Assembly (NCBI RefSeq): GCF_000025565.1
Contig: NC_014121.1
Coordinates: 3,782,001 to 3,846,000, forward strand
DNA length: 64,000 bases
Reading direction: 5' to 3'
From: Enterobacter cloacae subsp. cloacae ATCC 13047
GTDB lineage: Bacteria; Pseudomonadota; Gammaproteobacteria; Enterobacterales; Enterobacteriaceae
Below the pieces are notes generated by a model. It had not been told where the DNA came from. It saw only the letters and a program-made list of their open reading frames with translations, and ran no database searches. The translations under genes were made by a program, and so were the position numbers. Shown piece after piece: positions 30,232 through 41,622 of the stretch; the stretch's first letter is position 1; the number at the start of each line of letters is the position of its first letter.

Positions 30232-30260
30232 ATAATATGAATTCCGCTGCGGAGTGTCAA
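30232..30260 (-). promoter_or_regulatory. Promoter of the tRNA-Ala pair
   Basis: On the minus strand TTGACA (30255-30260), 17 bases, TATTAT (30232-30237), then a GC-rich discriminator (GCCGCCCG) typical of stringently controlled stable-RNA promoters. Confidence 0.8.
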
Positions 30261-30419
30261 CGGCAAAATCAATCACTGCCGTTCAATCGCCGAAAAATCA
30301 TGCAAATGAACCACTTTGCGAGCCGCCTCGCAGTCAGGAGTTAAGCCTGTCACGTTTTCACCTAAAACGGTGCTATAAAATGAACCGTTAATTGACCCCA
30401 CAAATATTCAGGAAATTGT

Positions 30420-30782
30420 ATGATCAAGGAACGAATGACGCCAGAAGAGTTAGCCCTCCTCACTGGCTATAGCCGCCAGACCATCAATAAATGGGTACGC
30501 AAAGAGGGTTGGATTACATCGCCAAAACCGGGAGTTCAGGGCGGGAAAGCGCGCCTGGTACATGTGAACGAGAAAGTGCGTGACTTTATCCGCAGCGCGC
30601 GCCGGGCAACGGAAACCTCAGATATGCCGGAAAATGCGTTGCAAAACGGTTCTCTGCACACATTACTTCTGACGCTGGCGAATGAAATGACGCCGGAAGA
30701 GCAAAAGCAGATGACATCGCTGTTACTGCGGGAAGGGATTACCGGATTGTTGCAACGTTTAGGGATTCGCGACCATAACTGA
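30420..30782 (+). CDS. yfeC: YfeC, helix-turn-helix protein
   Basis: 120 residues. An N-terminal HTH (MTPEELALLTGYSRQTINKWVRK without the leading residues) and a linker KPGVQGGKARLVHVNEKV, then a helical C-terminus (MTPEEQKQMTSLLLREGI). ATG 30420 has AGGAA 6 bases upstream; ATG 30435 (AAGGA upstream) is an alternative. YfeC and YfeD are paralogous YfeC-like DNA-binding proteins; targets largely unknown. yfeD begins after 1 base. Confidence 0.88.
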   Translation: MIKERMTPEELALLTGYSRQTINKWVRKEGWITSPKPGVQGGKARLVHVNEKVRDFIRSARRATETSDMPENALQNGSLHTLLLTLANEMTPEEQKQMTSLLLREGITGLLQRLGIRDHN

Positions 30783-30783
30783 T

Positions 30784-31179
30784 ATGAAAAGATTACGCAG
30801 CAAAATGACCACGGAAGAGCTGGCGAACAGCCTGGGTGTTGCCCGGCAAACCGTTAACCGCTGGATTCGTCAGCAGGGCTGGAAAACCGAAGGGATCAAT
30901 GGCGTGAAAGGGGGACGGGCGCGGCTGATCCACATTGATGCTCGGGTGAAGGAGCATATCATGAACCTCCCGGCCATTCGCAACCGTCAGGCGGTTTACC
31001 ACCTGGCAGAAGCAACGATGCCCTATGGCGATCCTGCGTCGTCGAATCTGCTCGTGCAGATTGTCGACACGCTTGAAAACATGACGCAGCTGGAACAGGA
31101 GCGACTGCACGTGTTGCTAAAACGCGAAGGCATCAGCGGTTTTCTTACGCGCCTGGGTATTGCTGAATTACACGCATAA
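30784..31179 (+). CDS. yfeD: YfeD, helix-turn-helix protein
   Basis: 131 residues, paralogous to YfeC: MTTEELANSLGVARQTVNRWI as HTH, GVKGGRARLIHIDARV linker and LHVLLKREGISGFLTRLGI at the C-terminus. Co-transcribed with yfeC (one-base gap) and followed by a strong bidirectional terminator before gltX. Function unknown. Confidence 0.88.
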   Translation: MKRLRSKMTTEELANSLGVARQTVNRWIRQQGWKTEGINGVKGGRARLIHIDARVKEHIMNLPAIRNRQAVYHLAEATMPYGDPASSNLLVQIVDTLENMTQLEQERLHVLLKREGISGFLTRLGIAELHA

Positions 31180-31208
31180 AAAAACGGCAGGTTACCCTGC
31201 CGTTTTTG
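31177..31208. terminator. Bidirectional terminator yfeD/gltX
   Basis: A perfect 12-bp stem: AAAAACGGCAGG with CCTGCCGTTTTT, loop TTAC (31180-31207). It overlaps the yfeD stop codon. Confidence 0.9.
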
Positions 31209-31222
31209 CTTCTCAGGCTGTT

Positions 31223-32638
31223 TTACTGCTGGTTTTCGCGTTCAGCAATAAATCCCAGAGCCTTGTTAATGCGCGCCACGCTGCGAGACTTACCGATCGC
31301 GTGAACGGTAACATCCAGCGCCGGAGACTGACCCGCACCGGTCACCGCTACGCGCAGTGGCATACCTACTTTACCCATACCGACTTCCAGTTCGTCAGCG
31401 GTAGCCTGAATCGCATGATGCACATTCTCGGCGGTCCACTCAGTGAGGGCAGCCAGTTTGTCACGTACCACTTCCAGCGGCTGACGCGCAACAGGACGCA
31501 GATGTTTCTTCGCGGCATCCGCATCGAACTCATCAAACTCTTCATAGAAGTAGCGGCAGCTTTCGGCGATCTCTTTCAGCGTTTTGCAACGCTCGCCGAG
31601 CAGTTTCACCAGGTCCGCCAGCTCAGGGCCAGTACGGGTATCAATATTGGCCTGCTCAATGTGCCACTGCAGGTAAGTCGCCACATATTCCGGCGGCATG
31701 GTATTGATGTAGTGGTGGTTCAGCCACAGCAGCTTGTCAGTGTTAAATGCACTGGCGGATTTGCTCACAGAGCTCAGAGAGAACAGATCGATCATCTCTT
31801 CGCGGCTGAAAATTTCCTGATCGCCATGAGCCCAGCCCAGACGCACCAGGTAGTTCAGCAGCGCTTCCGGCAAATAGCCGTCGTCGCGATACTGCATAAC
31901 GCTGACCGCACCGTGACGTTTAGACAGCTTTTTACCGTCGTCACCGTTGATCATTGAAACGTGCGCATAGACCGGAACAGGGGCATTTAACGCTTTCAGG
32001 ATGTTGATCTGTCGCGGGGTGTTATTGATATGGTCTTCGCCACGGATAACGTGGGTGATTTCCATGTCCCAGTCGTCAACCACCACGCAGAAGTTATAGG
32101 TTGGAGAACCGTCGGTACGACGGATGATCAGATCGTCCAGCTCCTGGTTGCTGAATTCGATTGGGCCACGGATCTGGTCGTCAAAAATAACAGAGCCGTC
32201 CTGTGGGTTAGCAAAACGCACCACGCAAGGTTCATCAGCGGCATGCTCGCTGTGGTCATGGCGGCAGCGGCCGTCGTAACGCGGCTTTTCGCCGTTCGCC
32301 ATCTGCTCTTCACGTAGCGCATCCAGGCGCTCTTTAGAGCAATAGCATTTGTATGCCGTACCCGCGACCAGCATCTCGTCAATTACCGCGTTATAACGGT
32401 CAAAACGTTTGGTCTGGAAGTAAGGACCTTCATCCCACTGCAGATTCAGCCAGTTCATCCCATCCATAATGGCTTCAATTGCTTCCGGCGTGGAGCGCTC
32501 GAGATCGGTGTCTTCAATACGCAGCACGAACTCACCTTTGTTGTGGCGTGCAAAAAGCCAGGAATAGAGAGCAGTACGTGCACCACCGACGTGCAGGTAG
32601 CCTGTCGGGCTGGGCGCGAAGCGAGTTTTGATTTTCAT
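31223..32638 (-). CDS. gltX: Glutamyl-tRNA synthetase
   Basis: 471 residues, equal to E. coli GltX. Class I synthetase: HIGH-type motif in [17 protein letters not shown], zinc-site residues in the CYCSKE ... CRHDH region (about 98-130), KMSKS-type motif in [10 protein letters not shown] (about 237-241), then the anticodon-binding helical domain. Charges tRNA-Glu, also feeding tetrapyrrole synthesis. Transcribed divergently from the Val-Lys tRNAs. Confidence 0.97.
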   Translation of the reverse strand: MKIKTRFAPSPTGYLHVGGARTALYSWLFARHNKGEFVLRIEDTDLERSTPEAIEAIMDGMNWLNLQWDEGPYFQTKRFDRYNAVIDEMLVAGTAYKCYCSKERLDALREEQMANGEKPRYDGRCRHDHSEHAADEPCVVRFANPQDGSVIFDDQIRGPIEFSNQELDDLIIRRTDGSPTYNFCVVVDDWDMEITHVIRGEDHINNTPRQINILKALNAPVPVYAHVSMINGDDGKKLSKRHGAVSVMQYRDDGYLPEALLNYLVRLGWAHGDQEIFSREEMIDLFSLSSVSKSASAFNTDKLLWLNHHYINTMPPEYVATYLQWHIEQANIDTRTGPELADLVKLLGERCKTLKEIAESCRYFYEEFDEFDADAAKKHLRPVARQPLEVVRDKLAALTEWTAENVHHAIQATADELEVGMGKVGMPLRVAVTGAGQSPALDVTVHAIGKSRSVARINKALGFIAERENQQ

Positions 32639-32851
32639 GAAATGGCCTTACGTTATAAAGATGCCGGCAATCGGCAAATCCTGGGGAAAAAACGATGGGC
32701 AATATTCTATCACTGTGCGGCGATTCCTCAATGTCGATCCCTTTATCGTGACCGAGTTTGCTGTTTTTGTTTAGAAATCATGCGCCACAGCCCATTTCAC
32801 GATCGTTTTGTTTAATTTTACGACGAACGAATAAAAACTTTAGAAAATGCG

Positions 32852-32879
32852 TTGACTCATTTTCAACTCTCCCTATAAT
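32852..32879 (+). promoter_or_regulatory. Promoter of the tRNA-Val/tRNA-Lys operon
   Basis: TTGACT (32852-32857), 16 bases, TATAAT (32874-32879), followed by a GCGACTCC discriminator, a stable-RNA type promoter. Confidence 0.85.
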
Positions 32880-32896
32880 GCGACTCCACACAGCGG

Positions 32897-32972
32897 GGGT
32901 GATTAGCTCAGTTGGTAGAGCATCTCCTTTACACGGAGGGGGTCGGCGGTTCGAGCCCGTCATCGCCCACCA
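32897..32972 (+). tRNA. valU: tRNA-Val (UAC)
   Basis: 76 bases ending CCA. Begins GGGTGATTAGCTCAG; anticodon TAC in loop TTTACAC; T-arm GGTTCGAGCC. Acceptor stem closes with one G-U pair. E. coli has three Val genes here (valU, X, Y) before lysV; only one is present in this window. Confidence 0.93.
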
Positions 32973-32976
32973 TTTC

Positions 32977-33052
32977 GGGTCGTTAGCTCAGTTGGTAGAG
33001 CAGTTGACTTTTAATCAATTGGTCGCAGGTTCGAATCCTGCACGACCCACCA
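32977..33052 (+). tRNA. lysV: tRNA-Lys (UUU)
   Basis: 76 bases with CCA. Starts GGGTCGTTAGCTCAG, anticodon TTT in loop CTTTTAA, T-arm GGTTCGAATCC. Four bases after tRNA-Val, so both come from one transcript. Confidence 0.95.
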
Positions 33053-33056
33053 ATGT

Positions 33057-33083
33057 AAAAAAGCGCCCTAAAGGCGCTTTTTT
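33057..33083 (+). terminator. tRNA-Lys terminator
   Basis: AAAAAAGCGCC pairs with GGCGCTTTTTT over a 5-base loop, directly after the tRNA. Confidence 0.92.
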
Positions 33084-33232
33084 GCTATCTGCGATATGGA
33101 CGGTTCGAATCTTTTGCACAGAAACTTCCTGTAGCCGCTCCAGCCAGCCTAACGCCCTGCCAGATATAGCAGTTTTCCTCAAGCTCCCACCATCGGTGCC
33201 GATATCTCTGTTTTATGGTAAGAGGAAAGACT

Positions 33233-33574
33233 ATGACGACCATTCAGACATCAACCCACCCTATTCAAACCAGTAACAGTGGTGGGAGTGCTTCCAGTGG
33301 CAACGATATTGCTGCCCAAATCAGCCGCATTACGGAGCAAATCACCAAACTGACTCAACAGCTAAAAGAGCTGCCAGAGAGTGCCGGCAGCCCGGAAGAG
33401 AAGAAAAAACAGCAGGAGCTCATTCAGGCACAGCTTAAAGTGCTGCAGACACAGCTTGCACAACTATTGCGCCAGCAGGCGGAAGAGGCCCAGAAGAAAC
33501 AAGACCAGAAGCAGGGCAAAGTGGAAGGCGTAAACAACCCATCAGATGTCAATCAGATCGATATTTACATCTAA
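33233..33574 (+). CDS. FlxA-like family protein
   Basis: 113 residues from ATG 33233 (AGAGGA upstream). Ser/Thr/Asn-rich start, then an uninterrupted Gln/Lys-rich coiled coil (about residues 28-95, repeats such as [15 protein letters not shown]) and a short tail. FlxA proteins are small coiled-coil proteins; E. coli flxA is controlled by the flagellar sigma factor but has no known role. Not at this place in E. coli K-12. Its stop overlaps that of convergent yfeR (CTAA, 33571-33574). Confidence 0.7.
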   Translation: MTTIQTSTHPIQTSNSGGSASSGNDIAAQISRITEQITKLTQQLKELPESAGSPEEKKKQQELIQAQLKVLQTQLAQLLRQQAEEAQKKQDQKQGKVEGVNNPSDVNQIDIYI

Positions 33575-34506
33575 TCATCTGCAGCATTAAACAGTGGGTC
33601 GCGTATGCGGGCTTCGGTTAACCGTTGCGCCTGGATACGCACCACTTCCCAGATAGCCTGTGCCGCCCCCGAAAGAGAACGATTTTTTCGTCGAACCAGC
33701 ATCAGCTTTCTGTCAACCACCGGGGTCAACCGTCTTACAGCCAGCCGGCTCCCCTGTGGCAACGGCAGCGCCAGGGCAGGCAATACGCTGATCCCAATGC
33801 CTGCCTCAACCATAGGAAACAGCGTAGCCGGATGACCAATCTCCTGCACGATGGTTGCTTTTACCCCCTGAGCATTCAGCGCGGAGTCAATCAACGGACG
33901 GCTGCCCGATGCATAATCCTGTAAAACCAGTTTCGCGCCCTGCAGCGTCTGCCAGCTAACATGAGGCAGCATTGCCAGCGGATCGTCGTCCCGACAGAGC
34001 AGCAAAAAAGGCTCAGAAAGCACAATCTCACACTCCAGGTCACTCACCTGGCCGGGATCGATGACGATGCCAAAATCCACATCGCCCTGGCGGATGCTCT
34101 CCAGCACCCACTGTTGCGGCCTGTCGTGCAGCACAAAATCGATATCCGGATAGCGCTGGTTACCCTCAGCAATACACTGCGGAATAAGATGCGCCGAAAT
34201 CGTCTGGCTTGCTGCCACCCGTACGGTGCCAGAAAGCTGCTGCCCCAGTCTCCCGACATCCCTGAGCGTGCTGTTCAGTTCATCCAGTAACCGCTCCAGT
34301 CGCAGCGCCAGCTGCTGTCCGGCTTCGGTTAATACCACTTCACGCGTGGTGCGGTCGAGTAGACGCACACCTGTCTGGAGTTCCAGTTCTTTCACACTGT
34401 GGCTGACGGCCGACTGGCTCAGGCCAATGATCTCCCCTGCCCGGCTGAAGCTGCGGGCATGGGCCACGGTGACAAAAACGCGAAGCTGACGTAAGGAATA
34501 ATTCAT
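33571..34506 (-). CDS. yfeR: LysR-type regulator YfeR
   Basis: 311 residues: N-terminal winged HTH ([22 protein letters not shown] without its ends) and a periplasmic-binding-like effector domain (residues about 90-300). Divergent from yfeH, with a 90-bp shared region, the usual layout for autoregulated LysR genes. In Salmonella YfeR is reported to control yfeH in response to osmolarity. Ligand unknown. Confidence 0.88.
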   Translation of the reverse strand: MNYSLRQLRVFVTVAHARSFSRAGEIIGLSQSAVSHSVKELELQTGVRLLDRTTREVVLTEAGQQLALRLERLLDELNSTLRDVGRLGQQLSGTVRVAASQTISAHLIPQCIAEGNQRYPDIDFVLHDRPQQWVLESIRQGDVDFGIVIDPGQVSDLECEIVLSEPFLLLCRDDDPLAMLPHVSWQTLQGAKLVLQDYASGSRPLIDSALNAQGVKATIVQEIGHPATLFPMVEAGIGISVLPALALPLPQGSRLAVRRLTPVVDRKLMLVRRKNRSLSGAAQAIWEVVRIQAQRLTEARIRDPLFNAADD

Positions 34507-34595
34507 CTGTTTAATTCATGAATAGATGCAATAAATCAATTTTATTTCTCAAAGGGAACAAAGCACAATAGCGACATCTGTTTTCAGGAGTCATT

Positions 34596-35591
34596 ATGAA
34601 ACTATTTCGTATTCTTGATCCGTTTACACTTACCCTGGTCGTCACTGTTTTACTGGCCTCCTTCTTCCCCGCGCGCGGCGGTTTTGTGCCATTCTTTGAA
34701 GGACTCACCACCGCGGCCATCGCGCTGCTGTTCTTTATGCACGGCGCCAAACTCTCCCGCGAAGCCATTATCGCAGGGGGAAGTCACTGGCGACTGCACC
34801 TGTGGGTCATGTGCAGCACCTTTATTCTTTTCCCAATACTCGGCGTGCTGTTTGCGTGGTGGGCTCCGGTCAATGTTGACCCGGCGCTCTATACCGGTTT
34901 CCTCTACCTCTGTATTTTGCCAGCCACCGTCCAGTCCGCTATTGCCTTTACTTCGCTGGCAGGCGGCAACGTCGCGGCCGCTGTCTGCTCGGCATCGGCA
35001 TCAAGCCTGTTAGGGATTTTCGTCTCGCCGCTGCTGGTTGGCCTGCTGATGAATATGCACGGTGCAGGCGGTAATCTGGAGCAGGTCGGGAAAATCTGTC
35101 TGCAGCTGCTTCTGCCATTTGTCCTTGGTCATCTTTCTCGTCCGTGGACGGGGGCGTTTGTGGCGAAGCACAAGAAATGGATCTCAAAAACCGATCAGAC
35201 GTCGATCCTGCTGGTGGTTTACTCCGCCTTCAGCGAAGCCGTGGTGAATGGTATCTGGCATAAGGTGGGCGCAGGCTCGCTGCTGTTTATCGTGGTGGTC
35301 AGTATCGTCCTGCTGGCGATTGTCATTGCGGTAAACATCTTTGTGGCACGCAAATGTGGCTTCAACAAAGCAGACGAAATCACCATTGTGTTCTGCGGCT
35401 CGAAGAAAAGCCTGGCAAACGGCATCCCGATGGCCAACATTCTGTTCCCGACCTCGGTGATTGGGATGATGGTACTGCCGCTGATGATTTTCCATCAGAT
35501 CCAGCTGATGGTCTGTGCAGTACTGGCGCGTCGTTATAAACGTCAGACGGAAAAACTGGCGCAGGAAGAGACCCGCGCCGCGAAGGCTTAA
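34596..35591 (+). CDS. yfeH: SBF-like (bile acid:Na+ symporter family) transporter YfeH
   Basis: 331 residues, about nine spans, with the SBF family region LPATVQSAIAFTSLAGGNVAAA (first part of the family's crossing helix) and GSKKSLANGIPMANILFP. Probably an arsenite/bile-acid/organic-anion type transporter; substrate unknown. GAGTCATT precedes ATG 34596. Last bases overlap the 3' end of ypeB. Confidence 0.88.
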   Translation: MKLFRILDPFTLTLVVTVLLASFFPARGGFVPFFEGLTTAAIALLFFMHGAKLSREAIIAGGSHWRLHLWVMCSTFILFPILGVLFAWWAPVNVDPALYTGFLYLCILPATVQSAIAFTSLAGGNVAAAVCSASASSLLGIFVSPLLVGLLMNMHGAGGNLEQVGKICLQLLLPFVLGHLSRPWTGAFVAKHKKWISKTDQTSILLVVYSAFSEAVVNGIWHKVGAGSLLFIVVVSIVLLAIVIAVNIFVARKCGFNKADEITIVFCGSKKSLANGIPMANILFPTSVIGMMVLPLMIFHQIQLMVCAVLARRYKRQTEKLAQEETRAAKA

Positions 35592-35803
35592 GGACGTTTC
35601 AGGGGCTGAACCAGCTGGGTCAGCCCCTCGGTTTTAATCAGTAGCGTGATGGCCATCAGCTCGCCCAGTCGTCCCGCCGGGAATTCATCCTTTCGGGCAA
35701 ACCACAGAAGGTACTCTTCCGGCAAATCAATCAGCCTGCGGCCCTTATATTTACCGAACGGCATCTCCGTATTGGCGATCTCGACGAGCTGCTCTTTTTC
35801 CAC
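35588..35803 (-). CDS. ypeB: DUF3820 protein YpeB
   Basis: 71 residues, MPFGKYKGRRLIDLPEEYLLWF is the family core (putative quorum-sensing-regulated-factor-like fold). Located one base downstream of ligA on the same strand and co-oriented, as in E. coli; probably one transcript. Overlaps the yfeH end by 4 bases. Function unknown. Confidence 0.85.
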   Translation of the reverse strand: MEKEQLVEIANTEMPFGKYKGRRLIDLPEEYLLWFARKDEFPAGRLGELMAITLLIKTEGLTQLVQPLKRP

Positions 35804-35804
35804 G

Positions 35805-37829
<2,025 letters not shown>

Positions 37830-37837
37830 TCAATGAG

Positions 37838-37862
37838 AAAAAACCCCCGACAGGCGGGGGTT
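37838..37862 (-). terminator. zipA terminator
   Basis: AACCCCCG pairs with CGGGGGTT across a 5-base loop, followed on the minus strand by a T-run. Located between zipA and ligA, so ligA has its own promoter or depends on read-through. Confidence 0.85.
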
Positions 37863-37889
37863 GAGGAGGAGTTGAAGAAAACGCGTCGA

Positions 37890-38876
37890 TTACGCGTTGG
37901 CTTCCTTAACTTCGCGGATGCGGTCCTGATACTCGCGCAGTTTCTGCGGCGTCATCATGCGACGCTGGTCGTCGAGTACCACACCACCCACTTCGTCAGC
38001 GATGTGCTGAGCGGACTGCAGCATCAGCTTAAAGTTTTGCAGTTCGTCACCGTAAGATGGAACCTGCATAAAGATCGTCACGCCCGGCGTTACGAAATCG
38101 CCCGTCATTTCAGGGTCGAAGGTGCCAGGGTTAACCATGTTGGCCAGGCTAAACAGCGCCGGGCCGCTACCGTCCGGGCTCAGGTGGCGATGGAAAATAT
38201 TCATGTCGCCAAACTTGAAGCCAGCCTGTTGAATACTGTTAAGCAGCACGTCACCGTTCAGATGGCTGCCGTGATGGGCGGCCACGTTCATGATGATCAC
38301 CGCTTCTTTACGCTGCGGTTTTTCAACAACCGGTTCTGGCTCTACAACGGGCTCTGGCTCAACCTGCGGTGCCGGGGCTGGCTGTGGTGCAGGCTGCGCC
38401 TGAACAGGCTGTTGCGGCGGTTGCTGTACCGGCTGAGCAGGCTGCGGTTGTACAGACTGCTGCACGGGTTGCTGTGGAACCGGCTGCGGCGCAGCTGGCT
38501 GCTGTTGAACAGGCTGCTGCGGCGGCTGACGCACCGGCTCTTCCACAGGCTGCGGCGCAGGCTGGCGCGGCTGTGCAGAAGCATACGGCGGTTGATACTG
38601 GTGCTGCGCAGTACGGGGGGCTTCATGCTCCCCATGAGCCGCGCCGGGCGCAGTATTGACCCGATGAACACGAACTTCACCCACGCCGTCGTCATCACGA
38701 TCGTCGATGTCATATTCACTGTCATCGTCGTCACGACTGGACTTCATGCGCTTCAGTGGGCGATCGCGAAACATAGAAGAACGCTCTTTACGGCTGGTCC
38801 AGAAACCATGTACCAGTAAAGCGATTATGGCGATCGCGCCAACAATGATTAATATCAGACGCAAATCCTGCATCAT
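37890..38876 (-). CDS. zipA: Cell division protein ZipA
   Basis: 328 residues from the MMQDLRLIL start at 38876, the same length as E. coli. One N-terminal membrane span (residues about 6-26), a charged region, a Pro/Gln-rich linker with repeated PQQPVQ-type units (about 85-180), and the globular FtsZ-binding domain ([19 protein letters not shown] onward to the end). Tethers FtsZ to the membrane. Divergent from cysZ. Confidence 0.95.
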   Translation of the reverse strand: MMQDLRLILIIVGAIAIIALLVHGFWTSRKERSSMFRDRPLKRMKSSRDDDDSEYDIDDRDDDGVGEVRVHRVNTAPGAAHGEHEAPRTAQHQYQPPYASAQPRQPAPQPVEEPVRQPPQQPVQQQPAAPQPVPQQPVQQSVQPQPAQPVQQPPQQPVQAQPAPQPAPAPQVEPEPVVEPEPVVEKPQRKEAVIIMNVAAHHGSHLNGDVLLNSIQQAGFKFGDMNIFHRHLSPDGSGPALFSLANMVNPGTFDPEMTGDFVTPGVTIFMQVPSYGDELQNFKLMLQSAQHIADEVGGVVLDDQRRMMTPQKLREYQDRIREVKEANA

Positions 38877-39106
38877 TATATTCTCTGTTGTTCTAACACC
38901 TTGCCACCACGGCAAACATTTACTCACTAAGAGTATTTGCCGTTTACGTCAAGTGCAAGTGTGTGCAGAGCATTCACAGCATAAAGATGAACTAAATCGT
39001 GCTTTTTGCTGTTTTTTCGAACATTTCCGAACTGGTCATTGGTCCGTAACTGGATAATATAGGCGGGCAATTCCACTGGTTGTGAAAAAAGGAGTACAGC
39101 CTGGTT

Positions 39107-39868
39107 ATGGTTTCAACATCATCTTCTCCCCCACGCAGCGGCGTCTGGTATTTTTCTCAGGGCTGGAAACTGGTCTCCCTGCCGGGTATTCGACGTTTCG
39201 TCATTCTGCCCTTGCTGATCAACATTATTCTTATGGGCGGCGCCTTCTGGTGGCTTTTCACGAAGCTTGAAAGCTGGGTCCCGGCCATGATGAGTTATGT
39301 ACCTGACTGGCTGCAGTGGCTGAGCTATCTGCTGTGGCCACTCGCGGTGATTTCTGTGCTGTTGGTGTTCGGCTATTTCTTCTCAACGATCGCCAACTGG
39401 ATTGCGGCGCCGTTTAACGGCCTGCTGGCGGAACAGCTCGAAGCGCGTCTGACAGGTGCCACGCCACCGGACACGGGCGTACTGGGGATCATGAAAGATA
39501 TTCCGCGCATCATGAAGCGCGAATGGCAAAAATTCGCCTGGTATCTCCCCCGTGCAATTGTACTGCTTCTCCTTTATCTGGTGCCCGGTATCGGCCAGAC
39601 GGTGGCACCTGTGCTGTGGTTCCTGTTCAGCGCCTGGATGCTGGCTATTCAGTACTGCGACTACCCGTTTGATAACCACAAGGTGCCCTTTAAAGAGATG
39701 CGTACCGCGCTGCGCACGCAGAAAGTGGCCAATATGCAGTTTGGCGCGCTTACCAGCCTGTTCACCTTGATCCCCTTCCTTAATCTTTTCATCATGCCCG
39801 TTGCGGTGTGCGGCGCAACGGCAATGTGGGTCGACTGCTACCGTGCTAAGCACGCGTTATGGAAGTAA
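39107..39868 (+). CDS. cysZ: Sulfate permease CysZ
   Basis: 253 residues, E. coli length, with about four hydrophobic helices typical of CysZ ([20 protein letters not shown] and others), the conserved [14 protein letters not shown] loop and the [19 protein letters not shown] hairpin. Imports sulfate for the assimilation pathway; sits immediately before cysK as in E. coli. Confidence 0.94.
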   Translation: MVSTSSSPPRSGVWYFSQGWKLVSLPGIRRFVILPLLINIILMGGAFWWLFTKLESWVPAMMSYVPDWLQWLSYLLWPLAVISVLLVFGYFFSTIANWIAAPFNGLLAEQLEARLTGATPPDTGVLGIMKDIPRIMKREWQKFAWYLPRAIVLLLLYLVPGIGQTVAPVLWFLFSAWMLAIQYCDYPFDNHKVPFKEMRTALRTQKVANMQFGALTSLFTLIPFLNLFIMPVAVCGATAMWVDCYRAKHALWK

Positions 39869-40031
39869 TGCAAAAATGTGTAAACAAGGGATGGCTTATG
39901 CTATCCCTTATTCCATACTGATCCCCATTATTTCCTTGCAGTATATAGATATGCGAATTCCTTACTTCCCCCTACCTGCTTAGCAGGTATGCTGGGTCGG
40001 TATCCCAATTTCATACAGTTAAGGACAGGCC

Positions 40032-41003
40032 ATGAGTAAGATTTATGAAGACAACTCGCTGACTATCGGTCATACGCCCCTGGTTCGACTGAACCGTATC
40101 GGTAATGGACGCATTCTGGCGAAGGTCGAATCCCGCAACCCGAGCTTCAGCGTAAAATGCCGTATCGGTGCAAATATGATTTGGGATGCCGAAAAACGTG
40201 GCGTGCTCAAGCCAGGCGTTGAGCTGGTGGAGCCTACCAGCGGCAATACCGGTATTGCGCTGGCCTATGTGGCTGCGGCGCGTGGCTATAAGCTGACGCT
40301 GACCATGCCTGAAACCATGAGCATCGAACGCCGCAAGCTGCTCAAAGCGCTGGGCGCAAACCTGGTGCTGACCGAAGGCGCTAAAGGCATGAAAGGTGCC
40401 ATTCAGAAAGCCGAAGAGATTGTTGCCAGCGATCCGGCGAAATACCTGCTGCTTCAGCAGTTCAGCAACCCGGCAAACCCGGAAATCCACGAAAAAACTA
40501 CCGGCCCGGAAATCTGGGAAGATACCGATGGCCAGGTTGATGTGTTTATCTCCGGCGTGGGTACTGGCGGTACGCTGACCGGTGTGTCACGCTATATTAA
40601 AGGCACGAAAGGTAAAAAAGACCTGATCACCGTGGCCGTTGAGCCGACCGACTCGCCGGTTATCACCCAGGCGCTGGCGGGTGAAGAGCTCAAACCGGGC
40701 CCGCACAAGATTCAGGGTATCGGCGCAGGCTTTATTCCGGGTAACCTGGATCTGAAGCTTATCGATAAAGTCGTCACGATCACGAACGAAGAAGCCATCT
40801 CGACGGCACGCCGCCTGATGGATGAAGAAGGTATTCTGGCCGGTATCTCTTCCGGCGCGGCCGTTGCGGCGGCGCTCAAACTTCAGGAAGATGAGTCCTT
40901 TACCAACAAGAATATTGTGGTTATCCTACCTTCGTCAGGTGAGCGTTACTTAAGCACTGCACTGTTTGCCGATCTGTTTACCGAGAAAGAACTGCAACAG
41001 TAA
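40032..41003 (+). CDS. cysK: Cysteine synthase A (O-acetylserine sulfhydrylase)
   Basis: 323 residues. PLP lysine in [10 protein letters not shown] (about 42), [10 protein letters not shown] asparagine-loop, GTGGTLTG phosphate-binding loop and SSGAAVAA. Makes cysteine from O-acetylserine and sulfide, and forms the cysteine synthase complex with CysE. The 160-bp upstream region is AT-rich, with a probable CysB region and promoter. Terminator at 41026. Confidence 0.97.
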   Translation: MSKIYEDNSLTIGHTPLVRLNRIGNGRILAKVESRNPSFSVKCRIGANMIWDAEKRGVLKPGVELVEPTSGNTGIALAYVAAARGYKLTLTMPETMSIERRKLLKALGANLVLTEGAKGMKGAIQKAEEIVASDPAKYLLLQQFSNPANPEIHEKTTGPEIWEDTDGQVDVFISGVGTGGTLTGVSRYIKGTKGKKDLITVAVEPTDSPVITQALAGEELKPGPHKIQGIGAGFIPGNLDLKLIDKVVTITNEEAISTARRLMDEEGILAGISSGAAVAAALKLQEDESFTNKNIVVILPSSGERYLSTALFADLFTEKELQQ

Positions 41004-41025
41004 TGCCAGCATGTTAATAACGCGT

Positions 41026-41053
41026 AAAAAAGCACCTTTTTAGGTGCTTTTTT
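41026..41053 (+). terminator. cysK terminator
   Basis: AAAAAAGCACC pairs with GGTGCTTTTTT across a 6-base loop. Confidence 0.92.
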
Positions 41054-41135
41054 GTGGCCTGCTTCAAAGTTTTACCCCTCCTGGCATTGATTCACCCCGT
41101 TGGGTCTGGTATTTAAACCAGCAATTATTTTGATG

Positions 41136-41151
41136 CGTGAAATTAATCAGC
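41136..41151 (+). promoter_or_regulatory. CRP-like site upstream of ptsH
   Basis: CGTGA, AATTAA, TCAGC: three mismatches to TGTGA-N6-TCACA, in the place where E. coli ptsH has a CRP site at its upstream promoter. Also part of the 317-bp leader (41004-41320) without a gene. Confidence 0.45.
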
Positions 41152-41166
41152 GAACGAAATACCCTT

Positions 41167-41180
41167 GCTGAATCGATTTT
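41167..41180 (+). promoter_or_regulatory. Cra-like box upstream of ptsH
   Basis: GCTGAATCGATTTT keeps the GCTGAAnCG core. Cra control of ptsHI is known in E. coli. Confidence 0.6.
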
Positions 41181-41185
41181 ATGAT

Positions 41186-41215
41186 TTGGTTCAAGTCTTG
41201 CTTTCGCTGCATAAT
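41186..41215 (+). promoter_or_regulatory. ptsH promoter (P1-like)
   Basis: TTGGTT (41186-41191), 18 bases, CATAAT (41210-41215), about 106 bases before the ptsH ATG, in the same arrangement as E. coli P1. Confidence 0.6.
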
Positions 41216-41320
41216 GTTTAATGACGATCGAAACGTCAGCGCTAACAATACAGGCTAAAGTTCAGTCGCCAGGCTAGACTTTAGTTCCACAACACTAAAC
41301 CTATAAGTTGGGGAAATACA

Positions 41321-41578
41321 ATGTTCCAGCAAGAAGTTACCATTACCGCTCCGAACGGTCTGCACACCCGCCCTGCTGCTCAGTTTGTTAAAGAAGCGAA
41401 AGGCTTCACTTCTGAAATCACTGTGACTTCCAACGGCAAAAGCGCTAGCGCAAAAAGCCTGTTCAAACTGCAGACTCTGGGCCTGACTCAGGGCACCGTT
41501 GTCACTATCTCTGCTGAAGGTGAAGACGAGCAGAAAGCAGTTGAGCATCTGGTAAAACTGATGGCTGAGCTCGAGTAA
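41321..41578 (+). CDS. ptsH: Phosphocarrier protein HPr
   Basis: 85 residues. Active His15 in [10 protein letters not shown] and Ser46 region [14 protein letters not shown]. Receives phosphate from Enzyme I and passes it to the EIIA domains. First gene of ptsH-ptsI-crr; GGGGAAATACA is the ribosome-binding site. Codons are those of highly expressed genes. Confidence 0.98.
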
Positions 41579-41622
41579 GTTTCCGGGTTCTTTTAAATAT
41601 CAGTCACAAGTAAGGTAGGGTT

